A stretch of 64,000 bases of DNA from Ochotona curzoniae (GCF_017591425.1 NW_024466218.1:11670001-11734000), one strand, 5' to 3'; counted from the first letter of the stretch, positions 33,361-45,824 are shown. Notes: generated by a model from the sequence alone, not told the origin. Numbers and translations are program-made.

Positions 33361-34564
33361 CATATTGGATGTTGGTAACCCACAGGGCAAATCTTCTATG
33401 TGCTGCTGTATTGATGTGTATGCTAATCACTTCCCTGCATGCCCTCATGGCCATGCCCCTAGTGACCTTTGACCAGCCACCTGGGAATTCCTTAGCTCAG
33501 TCAAGTTGCCTCCTAAGATGCGCCATTCATAATGGCTTTTCTGGGGATGGGGTTACATGCAGAGGGTGCCTTAATCTGGGTAGGACAAAGCTTCTTTGTT
33601 CTTAACAAGTTCTCCCAGGCGATGCTAGAGTTGTGAGTCTGAGCCCCGGGGACCGCACTTCACATACAGCTCTGGCGTACACTATTCACCCTAAAAGAGA
33701 GCCCTAGGATTTGTCCACTGTCATCAGGAGGCCCCAGCCAGCTGTCCTCCCTGTAGGAGGAACAGTTAAGGGACATTCCAGGAAGCCTCCCAGTGTCCCC
33801 CTGTCAGCCCCCTGTCCACCCCCGCTCTTCCTGACGGAGGATGTGCCTGTCGCCCAGCTCACTGCCTGACTACAGACTTCAGGAGGTCTTCATAAGAGCC
33901 CTGGGTGGCATGGCTCTGGCAGAGGCCTTCTCCCAGATGGGCTCTCTGACAGATACCCCAGTGGAGTCCACTTGTGCTCTTGGAACCCCCGGGGCCAGCA
34001 GTGTTGCTGCCCCCAGTGGCTGAGGCTGAGTTGTGACATTTTTGTTAATGAACCTAAGCACCTTTATGGGAGAAAAAGTTCCCTATAATAAACTCTACCA
34101 GTATCTTACCACATATCAACATAGCTCACATACTTGTCATTTTTAAATGGCTCGGTAGTTAGATTGTCTTCAGTTGCCTGCACAAGCTGTGTGTTGCCAT
34201 TCCTCTGAGCCTGGGTGCTTGGCCCCTCTCCAGTTGCTGTTAAATGGACTATTTGCTGAAATTATCTCCGCCTCCGTGACTGCCTTGGGTAAACTTCTAA
34301 GATTGGCAGGTCACCCAGTTTCATAGTCTTCGAGCAGGCCATGGTTTTTCTTTTTTTATAGTGTTTATCCCGTTTGTAATTACACAGCCATTTGCGTGTC
34401 ACTTGTTTAAAGTCAATCTTTCCCATAGATGGTTTTTATTTTAAAACTTCATTTTAATTATTCATCTTTATGGTTTACTGTAAAGATATAAATATGTGTG
34501 GTAATGTGACACATATTTCCTGAGTGATGGCCAAATCATGCTTGTTAGCATTTCTAGCCTGTTA
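33361..34564. other. Unassigned non-coding stretch
   Basis: No repeat or exon recognised. GC-rich around 33600-34020, where two antiparallel 60-codon frames coincide, a sign of composition rather than coding. Confidence 0.5.
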
Positions 34565-34835
34565 AACATTGTTGAACAGCAAATAAGAGAGACAGATCTT
34601 CTACCTGCTGGTTCACTTAGCAAATGTCCACAGTTGCCAGGACCATTCTGTGTTGAAGCCAGAAGCTCAGAATTCATTTCATGTTGTCCATGTGGGTGTG
34701 AGGGGCCCAAGTGCTTGAACTGTTGCTCACTGTAATAGGTGCACAGTGCTAATAAGCTGGAGTTGGAAGTGAGGCTGGGGCTTCAACTCAGCTCCAGTAT
34801 GGGGTGTGGGCATCTCAAGTGGTGGTTTAGTTACC
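34565..34835 (-). repeat. C-type SINE (old, degraded)
   Basis: Antisense copy: 'gacagatcttctacctgctg', 'gttcacttagcaaatgtcca', 'gtccatgtgggtgtgagggg', 'cccaagtgcttgaactgttg' and 'tggagttggaagtgaggctg'. Both ends are blurred. Confidence 0.75.
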
Positions 34836-36440
34836 AAACTCCCATCCCTGCTTACATACTTTTTAGGAATGTTTTTGATTACTCAACAGTTGCATATACC
34901 TGTAGGGTCTTGTGTGAGATTTAAGCATATGTATATGATGTGCACTGATCAAAGCTATCAGCATTTTCCTGTCCTGTCAAAACTCTGTGTTCAGAGCCTT
35001 CAAACTTCTCTGCTGCATTGAGTCGTCATACACATAGTGGGTTATTGTGACCTGTAGTTACCCACTGTGCTGTAGAACAGCAAACCTTAACGCCTTATAT
35101 CTGGTGGTGTTTCTGGGAAGATAGTTGCTTCCTATCTGTCTTTGCAACATTTGTGCTTGGCACACAGGAGCTCAGAAAACAGCTGGTGCTCCATAGTTGG
35201 ATCTCTAGGCCAGCCGATTGTGATGCCCATGGCTTACTCCTGCTTACCAGTATATACAGAGCACCTGCGTGGACAAGGTGTTGTGGCAGCCACTAGGGAA
35301 ATAGACTCGTGGATAGTGAGAAAAGTACATAACCAATTACACTTCACTATCGAAAGTGCCAAAAGATACATAAGCTAAGGTTTCCACGGGAGAGTAGAGA
35401 GGATGAGAACTGGACTGAGGTTGGATTCTTACAGGAAGTCTTTCCAGAGACAGGCCTGAGTTGGTCCAGACCATTTTCTGAAAGGTCTGCTGTAAGATTT
35501 GGAGTGTCCACAGGGCTGTTCCAGTGTGAGTAGCCTGAGTTGACCATTGGGCTCCTTTATTTTCAAGCTCCCCATAGAGAGAGCACATTGGGAAACAGTG
35601 TGTTGCAGGGGAAATGTCATGCAAGCAACTGTGCTGTGCAATTGCCCTGGTGTTCCTAGCTTGTAGACATCATGGTCGAACACTATCTCTGTCGCACCTC
35701 GATTGCAGTCAGTGCCTTCCCTGTGGAGCAAAGTACACTCACACAAGTGTGGGCTCCTTGAGTTTGTGTGGTCGAGTTAAGGGGACCATGGTCAAGTCAT
35801 GGTGACATGTTGCATGACGTAAAAATTTCAAAAGAAAGGAAAAGAAGAGGCAAACCTACAAAATGAAATAGGAAAGACTAACTTAGGTTATGCCAAGTTA
35901 AGATTTCTGGCTACCGTCTGTGAAAGTTAGGGAATAAAGTTTCAGAAGAGGGTAATAAATTATGGGTTGCAGCATGTTTGCTCAGTGAGTCATGATGTGA
36001 GTGTCATTTTTCACGATTTATAAGTGTCATTGCCGGCGACTGGAGTACTTGGGAACTTCCAGACACTGGAATCCCGTGGGTTTGTGGGGTGCCCTCTCCC
36101 CACTCCTGCTTGCACTTTGCCATGTGATGTATTTGCAAGATTGTAATTCCAGCTTGTTAATGTATAGCTGCTTTGGAGCTGAAAATAGTCTGTGGAAGTC
36201 AACAGTTGATTATTATGTTCTTAAAAGTATACCATATTCATGATCATATGTTTATCATGCATAAGAATGCAAGAATATTTACAAACCAGCCTGGAATGAG
36301 TGGATTTTATTCCTGAGTTTTTCATAAAATTAAGACTCCTGTGGTTACCCAGGAGAATTCCAGAGTAATGAGGACTAGATGGGACGATATTGTTAAGTAT
36401 GTTTTTGCGTTGTAACTTTGTATTTGTAAATAATTGCAGC
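34836..36440. other. Unassigned stretch with possible old LINE traces
   Basis: 34880-35100 has scattered similarity to old L1 3' UTR text ('gttacccactgtgctgtaga'), and 35240-35460 to an L2-age element. Both are too weak to call. No exon was recognised. Confidence 0.3.
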
Positions 36441-36469
36441 CTCCTAAAGTTTGCAAAGATGATATCGAG

Positions 36470-37560
36470 CTTCCATATACCCTTCTCTGAGTTTGCCCAA
36501 ATGGTCACATCTCTTTCCCCAAAAAGCATTGTTTTTATCATTAAACCCTGCAAAATATAGCATACACAGCATCAAAACCAGGAAATGAGTATTGCTGTAG
36601 TCCTGTGTACTCGTCTATCCCACTAGTGCCATTTTTTCTTGTTCTAAGGTCCAATTCAGCCTCTGTTAGCATCACACATTTTGTTGAGGTTTTTACATCT
36701 CCCCTCCATCTGATGTTTGGCCTGACCATCACACTTGGGAAGAGGATTGGGTGTGTGTGTGTGTGTGTTTTGTAGATTTTCCTCCGTGTGAATTTGATGT
36801 TTCTTTGTGGTTGGGCTCAAGGGTTGCATCTCTGATGTCATCACAGAAATGTCACATTCCCTGGTGTGTCAGTTGGGGAGGCATAAGTTGCCAGTGGGTG
36901 GAGATCTCATTATGGCCTGTGGTGACTTTGGCTTGTTGGGTAAGCTGGTATCTGCAAGATCTCTCCACCAAAAATCTATGGTTTCTCCCTGTTAATCACT
37001 TCTTGCTGCTCCCCCTGCCCTCTTGTCCTTTAACGGTTCTCGCCTGTGGCAATCTTTACTGTGCTGGTTACAAACTGTGGTTTTGTGTTTCTGCCATCCC
37101 ACCTACACCTGTTTATTTATGTTCTCTCGGGAGGAACTTCCCTTCTCCACGTACCCATTCTGAATTCAAGGGTTCTTACTTTATGTTATGGGTGATAAAC
37201 CATTACTGCCATCCCTTTGGTTGCTCAGATTGTTCCAGACTTGAATGTTGGGAGACCTTCAATGTTTCCTGTGTTCTTTAGACATTCTGTCATCGTATTT
37301 TTGTGGAACTTATTTTCTCAAGAAATACCATGGTTACTTTGTACTTCTTCTGCCATCGCCTGAAATCAAGTGTTTTTCCAAGGAGCTCCATTTTCTTTTG
37401 TGGAAACTAAGATCTGGTAGTCTCAGTGTGCTCATTGGTTTCATAGCTTTCCAATGCACATAGTTGGGAAATGCATGAATGTATACATATGTCCATCCAT
37501 CCATCCTTCCATTACTGTGGGTTTGTGCTGGTATGACCAAATCCCAGGCCTTGCAGTCTC
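36470..37560 (-). mobile_element. Possible old L1 3' UTR-type sequence, antisense
   Basis: Landmarks such as 'catcaaaaccaggaaatgag', 'ttctaaggtccaattcagcc' and a short (GT)9 at 36751-36768 recall old mammalian LINE 3' regions. It lies immediately before a clearer antisense L1. The 176-codon plus frame at 36751-37281, the longest in the window, begins in the GT repeat and has no recognisable domain, so I treat it as chance. Confidence 0.3.
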
Positions 37561-37599
37561 CTAACCCCCCATTTTTTCATATTAAGAAATATCGTTCTT

Positions 37600-38013
37600 C
37601 ACAACCTGACAAAGGTTTAAAACAAATTTTGACAAAGTGCTGTATACATATCAACTGATGCAAACAGGCATTTCTTTTCATTTTTTGATTTTAGTTGTTT
37701 TTCTTAAAATTTTAATTTTCACATATATGGGAGACCATGTGATATTTGTCTTTCTGGCTCAGGCTTATTTCATTCAACATGATGTCCTCTAGTTCCAGCT
37801 TTGTTGATACAAATGATAGAATTTCATTTCTTTTATAGCTGATTAATATTCATAAGGATATATGGATGTACATCTTTATCTGTTCATCTGATGGGTAACA
37901 CCTTAGTTGATTCCATCTTTAGCTGTTGTGAAAAGTGTTGCTATAAACAAGTTGTGTGGTTGATGGAATGAGTTCATGTCTTTCTGGAATATATTTGTGA
38001 CCTTTCCTTACTG
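37600..38013 (-). mobile_element. L1 3' fragment, antisense
   Basis: The complement of the L1 ORF2 end and 3' UTR is clear: 'catatatgggagaccatgtg', 'ctttctggctcaggcttatt', 'tcattcaacatgatgtcctc', 'ttatagctgattaatattca', 'tatctgttcatctgatgggt' and 'gttgattccatctttagctg'. All frames are broken. A SINE (38014-38257) has inserted at its right edge. Confidence 0.8.
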
Positions 38014-38257
38014 CAAACTCGTTTTTAAGATTTTATTTTATTTTTGCAAACTCATTAGTAAAGTGAGCTGAGCCCAGAGCTTTTTCTGGGACTCACATGT
38101 GGATGTGGGTGTCGGTCCATTTTCTGCTACTTTCCCAGACCATAAGTTGGGAGCTGGATCAGAAGAGGACCAATTGTGGCATGAACTGGTGCCAAAATGG
38201 GGTGCTGGCTGAAGCTTGGCCCACTAGGCCATGACATTGGCCCCACAAACTCATTTT
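38014..38257 (-). repeat. C-type SINE with target-site duplication
   Basis: caaactcgttttt (38014-38026) and caaactcattttt (38245-38257) are a 13-bp duplication with one mismatch. The antisense body between has 'ttctgggactcacatgtgga', 'tgctactttcccagaccata', 'agttgggagctggatcagaa', 'tggtgccaaaatggggtgct' and the head end 'ggccatgacattggcccc'. At about 218 bp it is shorter than a full copy, having lost part of the 3' half. Confidence 0.88.
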
Positions 38258-38689
38258 TGTATCAGTGAGAATCTCACTTCCTACTAGCCATTCTGTTTCT
38301 TTATTGATTGAATTTTCAAATAGATAAGCAATATTTTTCAGATTGCCAACTTGTGTGTGGAAAAATGCATCCCAAATGAACTATAATAAATGTTATGTAA
38401 TCCTTTTGTATCTTTAGCGTTCTAATACCCAGTCAAGGCATTGTTTGCTGAAGTTCAATTCTCCACCTCCTTCAGCATAGGTTTTATTATAGATTTAGAA
38501 TACAGTTAGTTTAATTTATTATCTTTTGTACTGAGTTCTTGTGTTATGATTTTATTTGCTCATTTTTTGAATATGCAAGAACTATAAGCATGGCTTTAAA
38601 AATAAGAATGTTCAAAAGGCAGACTTAGGGAAATATTTCCTCTTCATCTCTTCTATCCTCTTCTCTTCCCCATTTTCCTTCACCTCCTT
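38258..38689. other. Unassigned stretch between L1 pieces
   Basis: AT-rich, probably further decayed L1, but without clear landmarks. A pyrimidine-rich tract runs at about 38637-38694. Confidence 0.4.
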
Positions 38690-39185
38690 CCCACTCATAT
38701 GCTATGGATAACCAGTCTCCTTTCTAGCTCATCATTCTTGTTGCACAAATGAGCAAATACTTGAATTTTTTTTATATTCTCTTTCCTACCCACTTTTTTA
38801 AAAACATGAAGTATAGGATGCTAAAGATACACATTCACACTGTGCTTAATTTCACAGAACATGCTGGAAATCACAAAGGTTCATTTATGGAGAGCTTCCT
38901 TTTTTTTTCCTTTCGGTGCAGTTGCACCATGTTCCCTTGGTGGATATGGCATAGTTTGATCGTTAGTTTCCCTTCATGTGGTCCTGTAGGTTGTTGGCAC
39001 TGTTTTGCCATTAGATACAGAGCTGCAATTAGTAACCTCATGCAGGGGCATTTTTGTAGTGTTGTAGGTGTGTTGACATGGTCAATTCCCTAGAAGTACA
39101 AAATGGGTCAAAAGACAAAGTGGTTATGCAGTTGAGATATTGCAAAATACCCTTCCCAAAGTTTCAATAATGTAGTCTGTACAGG
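38690..39185 (-). mobile_element. Old L1 (L1ME-like) 3' UTR, antisense
   Basis: The order matches the complement of old L1M 3' UTRs: 'gctatggataaccagtctcc', 'catttatggagagcttcctt', 'ggttgttggcactgttttgc', 'atacagagctgcaattagta', 'cctagaagtacaaaatgggt' and 'tgagatattgcaaaatac'. It encodes nothing. The subfamily name is approximate. Confidence 0.75.
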
Positions 39186-39984
39186 ACAGGATTAGCATCT
39201 GCATATGCCAAAGTCTGGGCAAGTGGATATGGAGCGTTGGTGGAGTTTGGGTGGGGAACTTGATTGGCTGCTCCTTCCTTCCTCCTACCTTTCAATGGCA
39301 GTAGTTTAGCCTAGTAGTTTAGGCCAGCTCAGAATGCAGAACATTAGCCCCTGCTTTCCCAAATGGTCTGGGAAAGACAGATGGGTAATGAATGACATGA
39401 TCTCTTATTTGAGGGAAATTACAAGTGCTGGGGATAGCTGTGAGACCCATGTTGGTTTTACAGGTACAGTCCTAAAGGGGCACTTCATCTTACCTTCTGG
39501 GATAATGAGAATGAAAAGGGACAATGTATGGAAACTACTTTCTAGGTGTAAAATAGGCGGACATGACCAGGATGAAGAGACAGTGCCTTGTAAACAGAGT
39601 AGTGTGCACTATTTTCCTCCTCTGCTCCCTGGTGATGGCCCATTTACTTGAGGTAGGAAGATTCTAGCTCATTCTGTAGATGGTAAAGCTGAGTTTAAAG
39701 TTCCTGTAAAAATAAGCTTTGTTCACTTAAATATGTGATGGCCTGGCTAAGGGTACCAGGAAGAAGGTTTGAGCCACTGCCTCCTTTTGGGGTTGCCCAC
39801 CCAGGGAAGGCTGGTGAGTCCCAGAAGTGACAGGTGTGTCCACATTGGGAGATGGACACCTTGTTTACTCCCTGTCATGGTGATCAAAATTGCTGGAAGC
39901 TTTGCCCTAAATCTCTAACTCTGCAGTCCAATTTTATTCTAAATCTGTTAACAAGAGATTCTTTTTCTTAAAAATAAATGTCTT
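39186..39984. other. Unassigned non-coding stretch
   Basis: No supported feature. A weak MIR-like trace lies at about 39674-39770. Confidence 0.45.
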
Positions 39985-40017
39985 CAAATTCCCTTTTTTA
40001 ATGCCAGAGAGAGAAGC

Positions 40018-40348
40018 AAAAAGACTTTTTTTTTAAAAAAAGATTTATTTTTCTTATTTTTATTTGGAAAGCAATTATAGAGTGAGAATGGGAGGTAGAC
40101 AGATTTTCCATCTGTTGGTTAACTCCCCAAATAGCTGCCGTGGCCAGAGTTGGGCTGGTCTGAAGTTAGCAGCTTCTCTTGGGTCTTGCACATAGGTGCA
40201 GGGGCCCAAGGACTTCAGATTTGCCTCCACTAGAGGGAGCCGGATCAGAAGTGGAGTCTCTGGGATTTGAACTGGTATCCATATGGGATGCTGGCACAAC
40301 AGGTGGAGGCTTAGTGTGTTACAGCATGACACTGGTCCCATAAAAAGA
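40018..40348 (-). repeat. C-type SINE nested in an older SINE
   Basis: aaaaaga flanks the element at 40018-40024 and 40342-40348. The antisense body has 'atctgttggttaactcccca', 'tcttgggtcttgcacatagg', 'tgcaggggcccaaggacttc', 'tccatatgggatgctggcac' and the head end 'cagcatgacactggtccc'. A deletion of about 19 bp relative to full copies brings ccact next to agagggagcc near 40229-40243, creating a CTCF-like word (see findings). Confidence 0.9.
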
Positions 40349-40537
40349 AATCTTCCACCTGATGGTTCACTCTAAAATGCCTGCAATAACCAGAACTGGG
40401 CCAGACTGCTGCCTCCTGGGCTCATTAGAAGGACACTGGATTGGAAATACAGAGCAACCAGGACTCAAACTGGTGTTTGGGATGTATGTGTCCTAAGTGG
40501 TAGCCTATGACATTGCAACACATTTCCTGGCCCAGGG
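40349..40537 (-). repeat. Older C-type SINE interrupted by the nested copy
   Basis: It continues with 'gaaatcttccacctgatggt', 'tcactctaaaatgcctgcaa', 'taaccagaactgggccagac', 'acactggattggaaatacag' and the head end 'atttcctggcccaggg'. Its tail side is at 39985-40017 ('atgccagagagagaagc'), on the far side of the younger insertion, which confirms nesting. Confidence 0.8.
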
Positions 40538-42704
40538 AACTCTGGTCCCTTGTGCTGGGATTCTCTGGTGCTTTGTATTGCATCCAAATTGGGAGAGTCT
40601 GGTGCCAGCCCTGCTGACAAATGGATGCCTGGTTCCTGGCCTGGTTAGGACCTGGTTGCTGAGTCTTCAAGACTACTTCAGGAAGTTGGGATTGTTTTGA
40701 AATTGTCCACAGTTAATCCCATTGTGAATTAGGGGTGGATCCATGGGGAATAAGAAAGGCATTTAATAACCAGACCATACCATTGGCTCTGGGCACTCAG
40801 GGCAGCTACTAAGGGATCCAGGAAACTGGGCATGTAGCTTCCCATTGCCCAGAGGGTCTAGCCACTCCTCCTTCGGGTTGGAGGTGAGTCACATTTTCTC
40901 CAGGACGAGGACTTGCCTGGAACCTCGCGACAAGGTACATGCTAGGGGTCTTGGGAGAATTGGGCAAGGGCCTTAACTCTCTGCTCTGGTTTCAACATTG
41001 TCCAGCTCCTTTCTCCTTTGTTGTGTCATAGAAACACATGTAGGCTGGGCCTCCTGCTTGGTAGGGAATCTATGATGAATATGAATGTGTGATTCCCCAG
41101 GCCTTGTGAGTAAGCATGCTGCTCTACCTGGTCAACCCCACATTGTTGCAGTTCCCCTAAGGTGTGGGCCCATGTTTGGGGTTGTGGGGGGGCAGGCTAT
41201 GGGTCCTCTCAGCCTGCATCATCCCCATAACTTTATGCTTGCTCTGGAGATGTGAGGATGTGTGATGGGCCTTGTTGTGTGAGAACTCCATCTGGCCATC
41301 ATTGTTTTTTGCTGACTTTATTTTTCTTGCCCACATGAGCTGGCCTTTTCCCAATATGATGGTGAAGCTGATGTAGACAGTGTAGTGAAGAGTTTCTTCA
41401 TGTGGTGTGGACTGTGTTTCTTCTAACCTTTGTCACAATTCAGCAAAAGCACAGAACATTCCAGCCTCAGCAAATGGTGTGAGATCTAGCCAAAGCTGCC
41501 CATCACGGCCCTGGCCCAGGATTGTCTGCTGCACCATTATTTATGAGGAAAATCTGAAAACACCCTTACTATTGAAGTGCACAGGGTAGAAGGATAAGTT
41601 CAAATTGTGGACTGTCATACACTTGCCAATGTTATTAGTGTAACAGCAGGGAAAGAACTGTTGGTCAGAAAAAGCAAGTTTCAGAACTGATTTATAAGCA
41701 CATTAATAAAATGGGTATGTGAGCAAAGCTGGTTACTTAGGAGGTCCCTGAGTAGGAGGTTGGTTAGGGAGAGGCTACTGGCTGCATAGAGTTTTGTGCC
41801 TTTGGAGTTCTGCATGAGGTGAGTGGGAAACATTTTCTCAAGAATAAATCACATACAAAAAGTGTACAAAATCGAAAAGTAAATACCACACAATAATATA
41901 GTAGCGGTATTAAGGGGCACCGAGAGAAGTATCTTCATTTCCTTCTGAGCGTTTTATAACAATAAAATTGAGTTATTGTTTGGAAGTTCCAACCACATGT
42001 GTGAGTTGCTCACCTGGTGGGTGAATATCCCTGAAGGCCTCAGATATGGATGAAACCAGAGTCCAAGCTGTGTTTGCTGGCCTAATGCCTGAAGGGTAAT
42101 TTGGCAGTCTTCTCAAGGATGCAATGATGGGTACTTGCTGCTCACAGACAGACCTCACTTCCAACCCGGGTCTGCTCGCCTGACCCCACTCACTGACACC
42201 GGGGCAGGGGAAGACGAACAGCAAGGAGGCTGACAGCTGACACTTCATCCCATGACCCCTCACAGAACTGGGGGTCAAGGTTCTTAGGATTGACAGGTGC
42301 ATGTTCAGCTCCTGGGTAGCCCCCTCTTTTGCCTGCCATTTGTGAGATCCTGGTTTGGCTTCTCAGGTATCATGTTCTCTTGGGAATTCTCATGATGGTA
42401 CAGTCAACTGATGTTGAGTCAGGTGGCCATTACTTCCTGGGCCTCCTAGAAAAGAAACTCCTCAAGACTGAACAGTGAGATGTTGCTTGGAGAAAAGGAC
42501 CCTGCGTCTAGGCCTCCACTCTGTTTAGTGAGAGGTTGGTATGAGCTCTCATAAAGGCAGAGGAAGGAAACAGAGCCAGAAGGGCAGGGGAGGCTGGGAA
42601 GCAGTGGGGGAGAAGCACCTCATGGTAGCCAGCATCTGCATCCATGGCACACTGTGTGCCTGCATGCTTTCCTAACAGGTGTGTGGTCAGAACTGTGGCA
42701 GAAA
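40538..42704. other. Unassigned non-coding stretch
   Basis: About 2.2 kb with no recognised SINE or LINE. Frames at 41973-42302 (-) and others have no known domain. Possible but unproven exon-poor unique DNA. Confidence 0.45.
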
Positions 42705-43020
42705 TGTATGTGTCGAGACATAGTGGTTAAACCTTACCTTACAGTGTGGTATCCTATGTTGAAGCTCCTATTTGAGTCCTGGCTGCTGTTTTTTCCCATC
42801 CAGCTCCTTGCTAATGCACCTGGGAAAGCAGAAAATGGCTCTAAGTGTACAGGCCACCTGGGAGCCACAGAGGGAGCTGCAGGCTCCTGGATGCAGCCTG
42901 GCCAAACCCCAAGATGATGTGATGGCCTTTTGCGAAACGAACATGTAGATGGAAAGTAGCCTCTGTCTCCTCCCTCTTTGTCACTCTGCTTTTCAAGAGA
43001 ATGAATGAATCTTACTAAAC
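42705..43020 (+). repeat. C-type tRNA-derived SINE
   Basis: Plus copy: 'gagacatagtggttaaacct', 'ttgagtcctggctgctgttt', 'atccagctccttgctaatgc', 'acctgggaaagcagaaaatg' and 'agatggaaagtagcctctgt', with tail 'gaatgaatgaatcttactaa'. Essentially full length. Confidence 0.87.
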
Positions 43021-43544
43021 AAGGAACAACAACAACAAAACCCCCTTGGGCCCCTCTTCTTGTGTCCCTGAGGACTCTTCTGCCTCAAACATGAAGCTGT
43101 CCTCCTGCTCAGTCTAGTGCTCTCCACTTCTCCCTCCCCTCCCCTGATAGCTCTTTTCGGAGAGCCATTTCTCAGCTATCTTTTTTTGGGGGAAGCTGTG
43201 AAAAGCAAGCCCTTATTCTGTGGCTTCAAGCAGGTATTTACATTTGAAAGGTGCTTGAAGCAGGCAAGGTTATAATCAAAGCAGTTCATCTCTAAAGGTG
43301 GAATTTTCTGCTGCACACAAGTACAAGCTGGATGTATTTGAGGATACTGAATTCTTCTCAGTGACCCTCAAATCATTCCGCTTTAGAGGCTGCCCACCAT
43401 TCCTGGCATTGTAAACAGTCTGTTACTGGGCTTGACTGCTGGATAATTGAAAGTAAGGTCACTTATGTATTTGAAATTTTTATGACCGCGAAGGCACAAA
43501 ATAGTAAGCATAAGGCTTTAACAGTTTTTAGTTTTACTGAATTT
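43021..43544. other. Unassigned non-coding stretch
   Basis: Nothing recognised. Confidence 0.5.
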
Positions 43545-43800
43545 TTATTTATTTTCATACACTTGAAAGGCAAATTGTGGTTTATACAGAGAAAGACATT
43601 GAGACTTTCCATCCACAGATTCACAAATGTCTGCAACAGCCTGGCTTAGGCTGAAACCAGGATCCTGAATCTCCATCTGGGTCTCCTGTATTTGAGTGGC
43701 AGGGCCCAAGCGTTTGGCTCATCATCTGCTACTGCCCAGGTAGATTAGCAAGAATATGAATCAGAATTGACATAGCTAGAACTCAAATCAGCCTCCCACT
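43545..43800 (-). repeat. C-type SINE (older copy)
   Basis: Antisense copy: 'tacacttgaaaggcaaattg', 'ccatctgggtctcctgtatt', 'tgagtggcagggcccaagcg', 'tctgctactgcccaggtaga' and 'ttagcaagaatatgaatcag'. The head is lost or degraded. Confidence 0.8.
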
Positions 43801-44004
43801 TGCTTAGCCTCAATAAATGCCCTGGTTTTGCTCAATTCTTAGGTTCTTAGTTTTCTTACACTTCCTTAGCCACTGTGCTGCTTAAGCCGCTGTTTTCCCG
43901 AAGTGTGATAGACCTGAATGGCTGCAGATGGCTGCCTGCTGTCTCATAGACAGAAGGCAGGAGGGGAACCTGGGTCACTCCATTACCTGCTTTCTTGACT
44001 TAAA

Positions 44005-44276
44005 TATATTTTTAAATTTTAAAAATCTTAATGGCAGGAGTGACAGAAAGCTCCTCCATCAGCTGGCCTACTCCCCAAGTGGCTGCAATGGCCAGAGCAG
44101 AGCCTCTTCCAGAACTCCCACTCAGGCGCAGGGCTCCAAGGCCTTGGGCCATCCTCCACTGCTCTCAGGTCACAAACAGGGAGCCAGACAGGAAGTAGAG
44201 CAGATGGGATGCGAACTAGTGCTCACAGGGAATCCTGGCATGTACAAAGGGAAGTCCAGCCGTTGTGCTGGACCCT
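44005..44276 (-). repeat. C-type tRNA-derived SINE
   Basis: Antisense copy: 'ctggcctactccccaagtgg', 'ctgcaatggccagagcagag', 'gggccatcctccactgctct', 'caaacagggagccagacagg' and the head end 'gccgttgtgctggaccc'. A short plus frame (43928-44353) runs through it and is not a gene. Confidence 0.87.
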
Positions 44277-45424
44277 ACTTTTTTCTTTTTTGCTCTTTTC
44301 CCAACTTGTCCCAGAGCTTTACCATAGGAGATAATAAATATGTGCTAAAATAGTAGCAAAACGTGAAGCCTCGTTAATCAATTAGTATTTTATGCATGCT
44401 TTGAAATCCCAGAATTTAAAAAATGGCATTTCTCTTGCTCTGACGTACGTAATAGTTTGTTTAGTGAAGTTTTCTTGGTGGGTGTCATCTGTAAATATGA
44501 GTTATTGAGGGGAAAAATGTTTTCAAGATCAATTTCACTGTTGACTCATTAGGGAATAGGTATTCAGAATGAGCAGATAACATCGTCATGTAAAATATTG
44601 AGTGTTAATGATGAAGATGGCAAAATTCAGTCTTCTGAAATTTTTGGAGCCACATTTCTCTTACTGTTTGAGAGAGAAAAGTGCATGGTTGCTGGGAAGG
44701 CGGTCATGAATCTTGGGGCCGAGTTTAGTTGAGAGGGAAGGCAGAAAGGGGAAAAGGGAAATGGGCTGGTTGAAAGTGATCAGAGATGAGACAGCCCTGG
44801 TATGAGAAGAAGTGGTTAAAGCAGATGGGGCGTTTGGATGGACTCACTCCCACAGTTACTTTTTGAAAGAACTCACTGAATTATAGAATATTTAGGAAAT
44901 ATATATCTTTGTGTTTGAAAATTTTCTTGAGGTGTAGGAAACAACTGCTTACTGAACTTTAGTAACTCGGGGAATTTGCATCTGGCTTCCATAAGAATAA
45001 TTTTGTCTACCTCAGTTCCTGTCCTTGTTCCTACTATTAAAGTCTTTCAACTTAGATTTCTTTCACAAGCTAAATTTATCGCACATTTATGTTAATTTTC
45101 CCAGCAGACCACATCCATATCTTTCTACATCCCCAGAGAAGATAACCAAGTCAATTGAAAAAAAACCAAAATACTGATAACCTCATTAAGACTGAGCCCA
45201 AACTAATCTAATGTATACCTCATGGCCCTGCTCTGGCCTTCACGAATTGAAATGCGATAGGTACAGGAAAAGGAAAACTGTTTAGTATGTGATGTGGAAA
45301 TAGAGTTGACATTACAAGTTGCAGACATGTTTTGCTCCCAGGTTGCGGGTAGCCCTGGATGGTAGCACCCTGGTGATAGAAAGAGCAGCAGACAAAACTA
45401 ATTTGGAAAGAGCTCCAATTTAGG
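44277..45424. other. Unassigned AT-rich stretch
   Basis: Nothing recognised. Confidence 0.5.
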
Positions 45425-45700
45425 GGCAGACATTTCACCAGCAGCTGAGATGCAGCTCATGGTGCCTGTGTTTCATACTGGAGTGCCTGTGTTCAATGCC
45501 CAGCTGTATTCCCAGTTCCAACTTCCGGCTAATACAGACTCTGGGGAACTCAAATGGCTGGGTCCCTGCTACTACTGAGGGAAATGTGGCTTGAATTTTC
45601 TGCCCCAGGTATTTGTAGAGTGACCTGGTGGGTGGCTGCTTCCCACATGTCTCCCAGTCTCCTCCTGCCTTCTTCCCTCACTCTAAAACCATCCCTGATG
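45425..45700 (+). repeat. C-type tRNA-derived SINE (older copy)
   Basis: Plus copy: 'ctcatggtgcctgtgtttca', 'tactggagtgcctgtgttca', 'atgcccagctgtattcccag', 'ttccaacttccggctaatac', 'agactctggggaactcaaat' and 'ggctgggtccctgctactac'. It belongs to the same older branch as the copy at 22.5 kb. The 3' end is unclear. Confidence 0.75.
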
Positions 45701-45824
45701 GACAGGTGGCTTCTTAAGATGTCCTTTACCTTCCCCACATTTGAATCCTTTCCTGTTCATCTCCTGTAAGGTGACAAAGCATGTTCATGTTGACAGGACA
45801 AAAAAAAAAAAAGACAGCATGTTG

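Noticed and set aside
36751..37281. Longest open frame (176 codons, plus strand)
   Set aside because: It begins inside a short GT repeat with a Cys-Val run, lies in probable old LINE DNA, and shows no recognisable domain. A frame this long is expected by chance somewhere in 64 kb on six frames.
41340..41420. Possible exon-like text around 'atgatggtgaagctgatgta'
   Set aside because: The open frame is short and no flanking splice sites or protein match could be supported.
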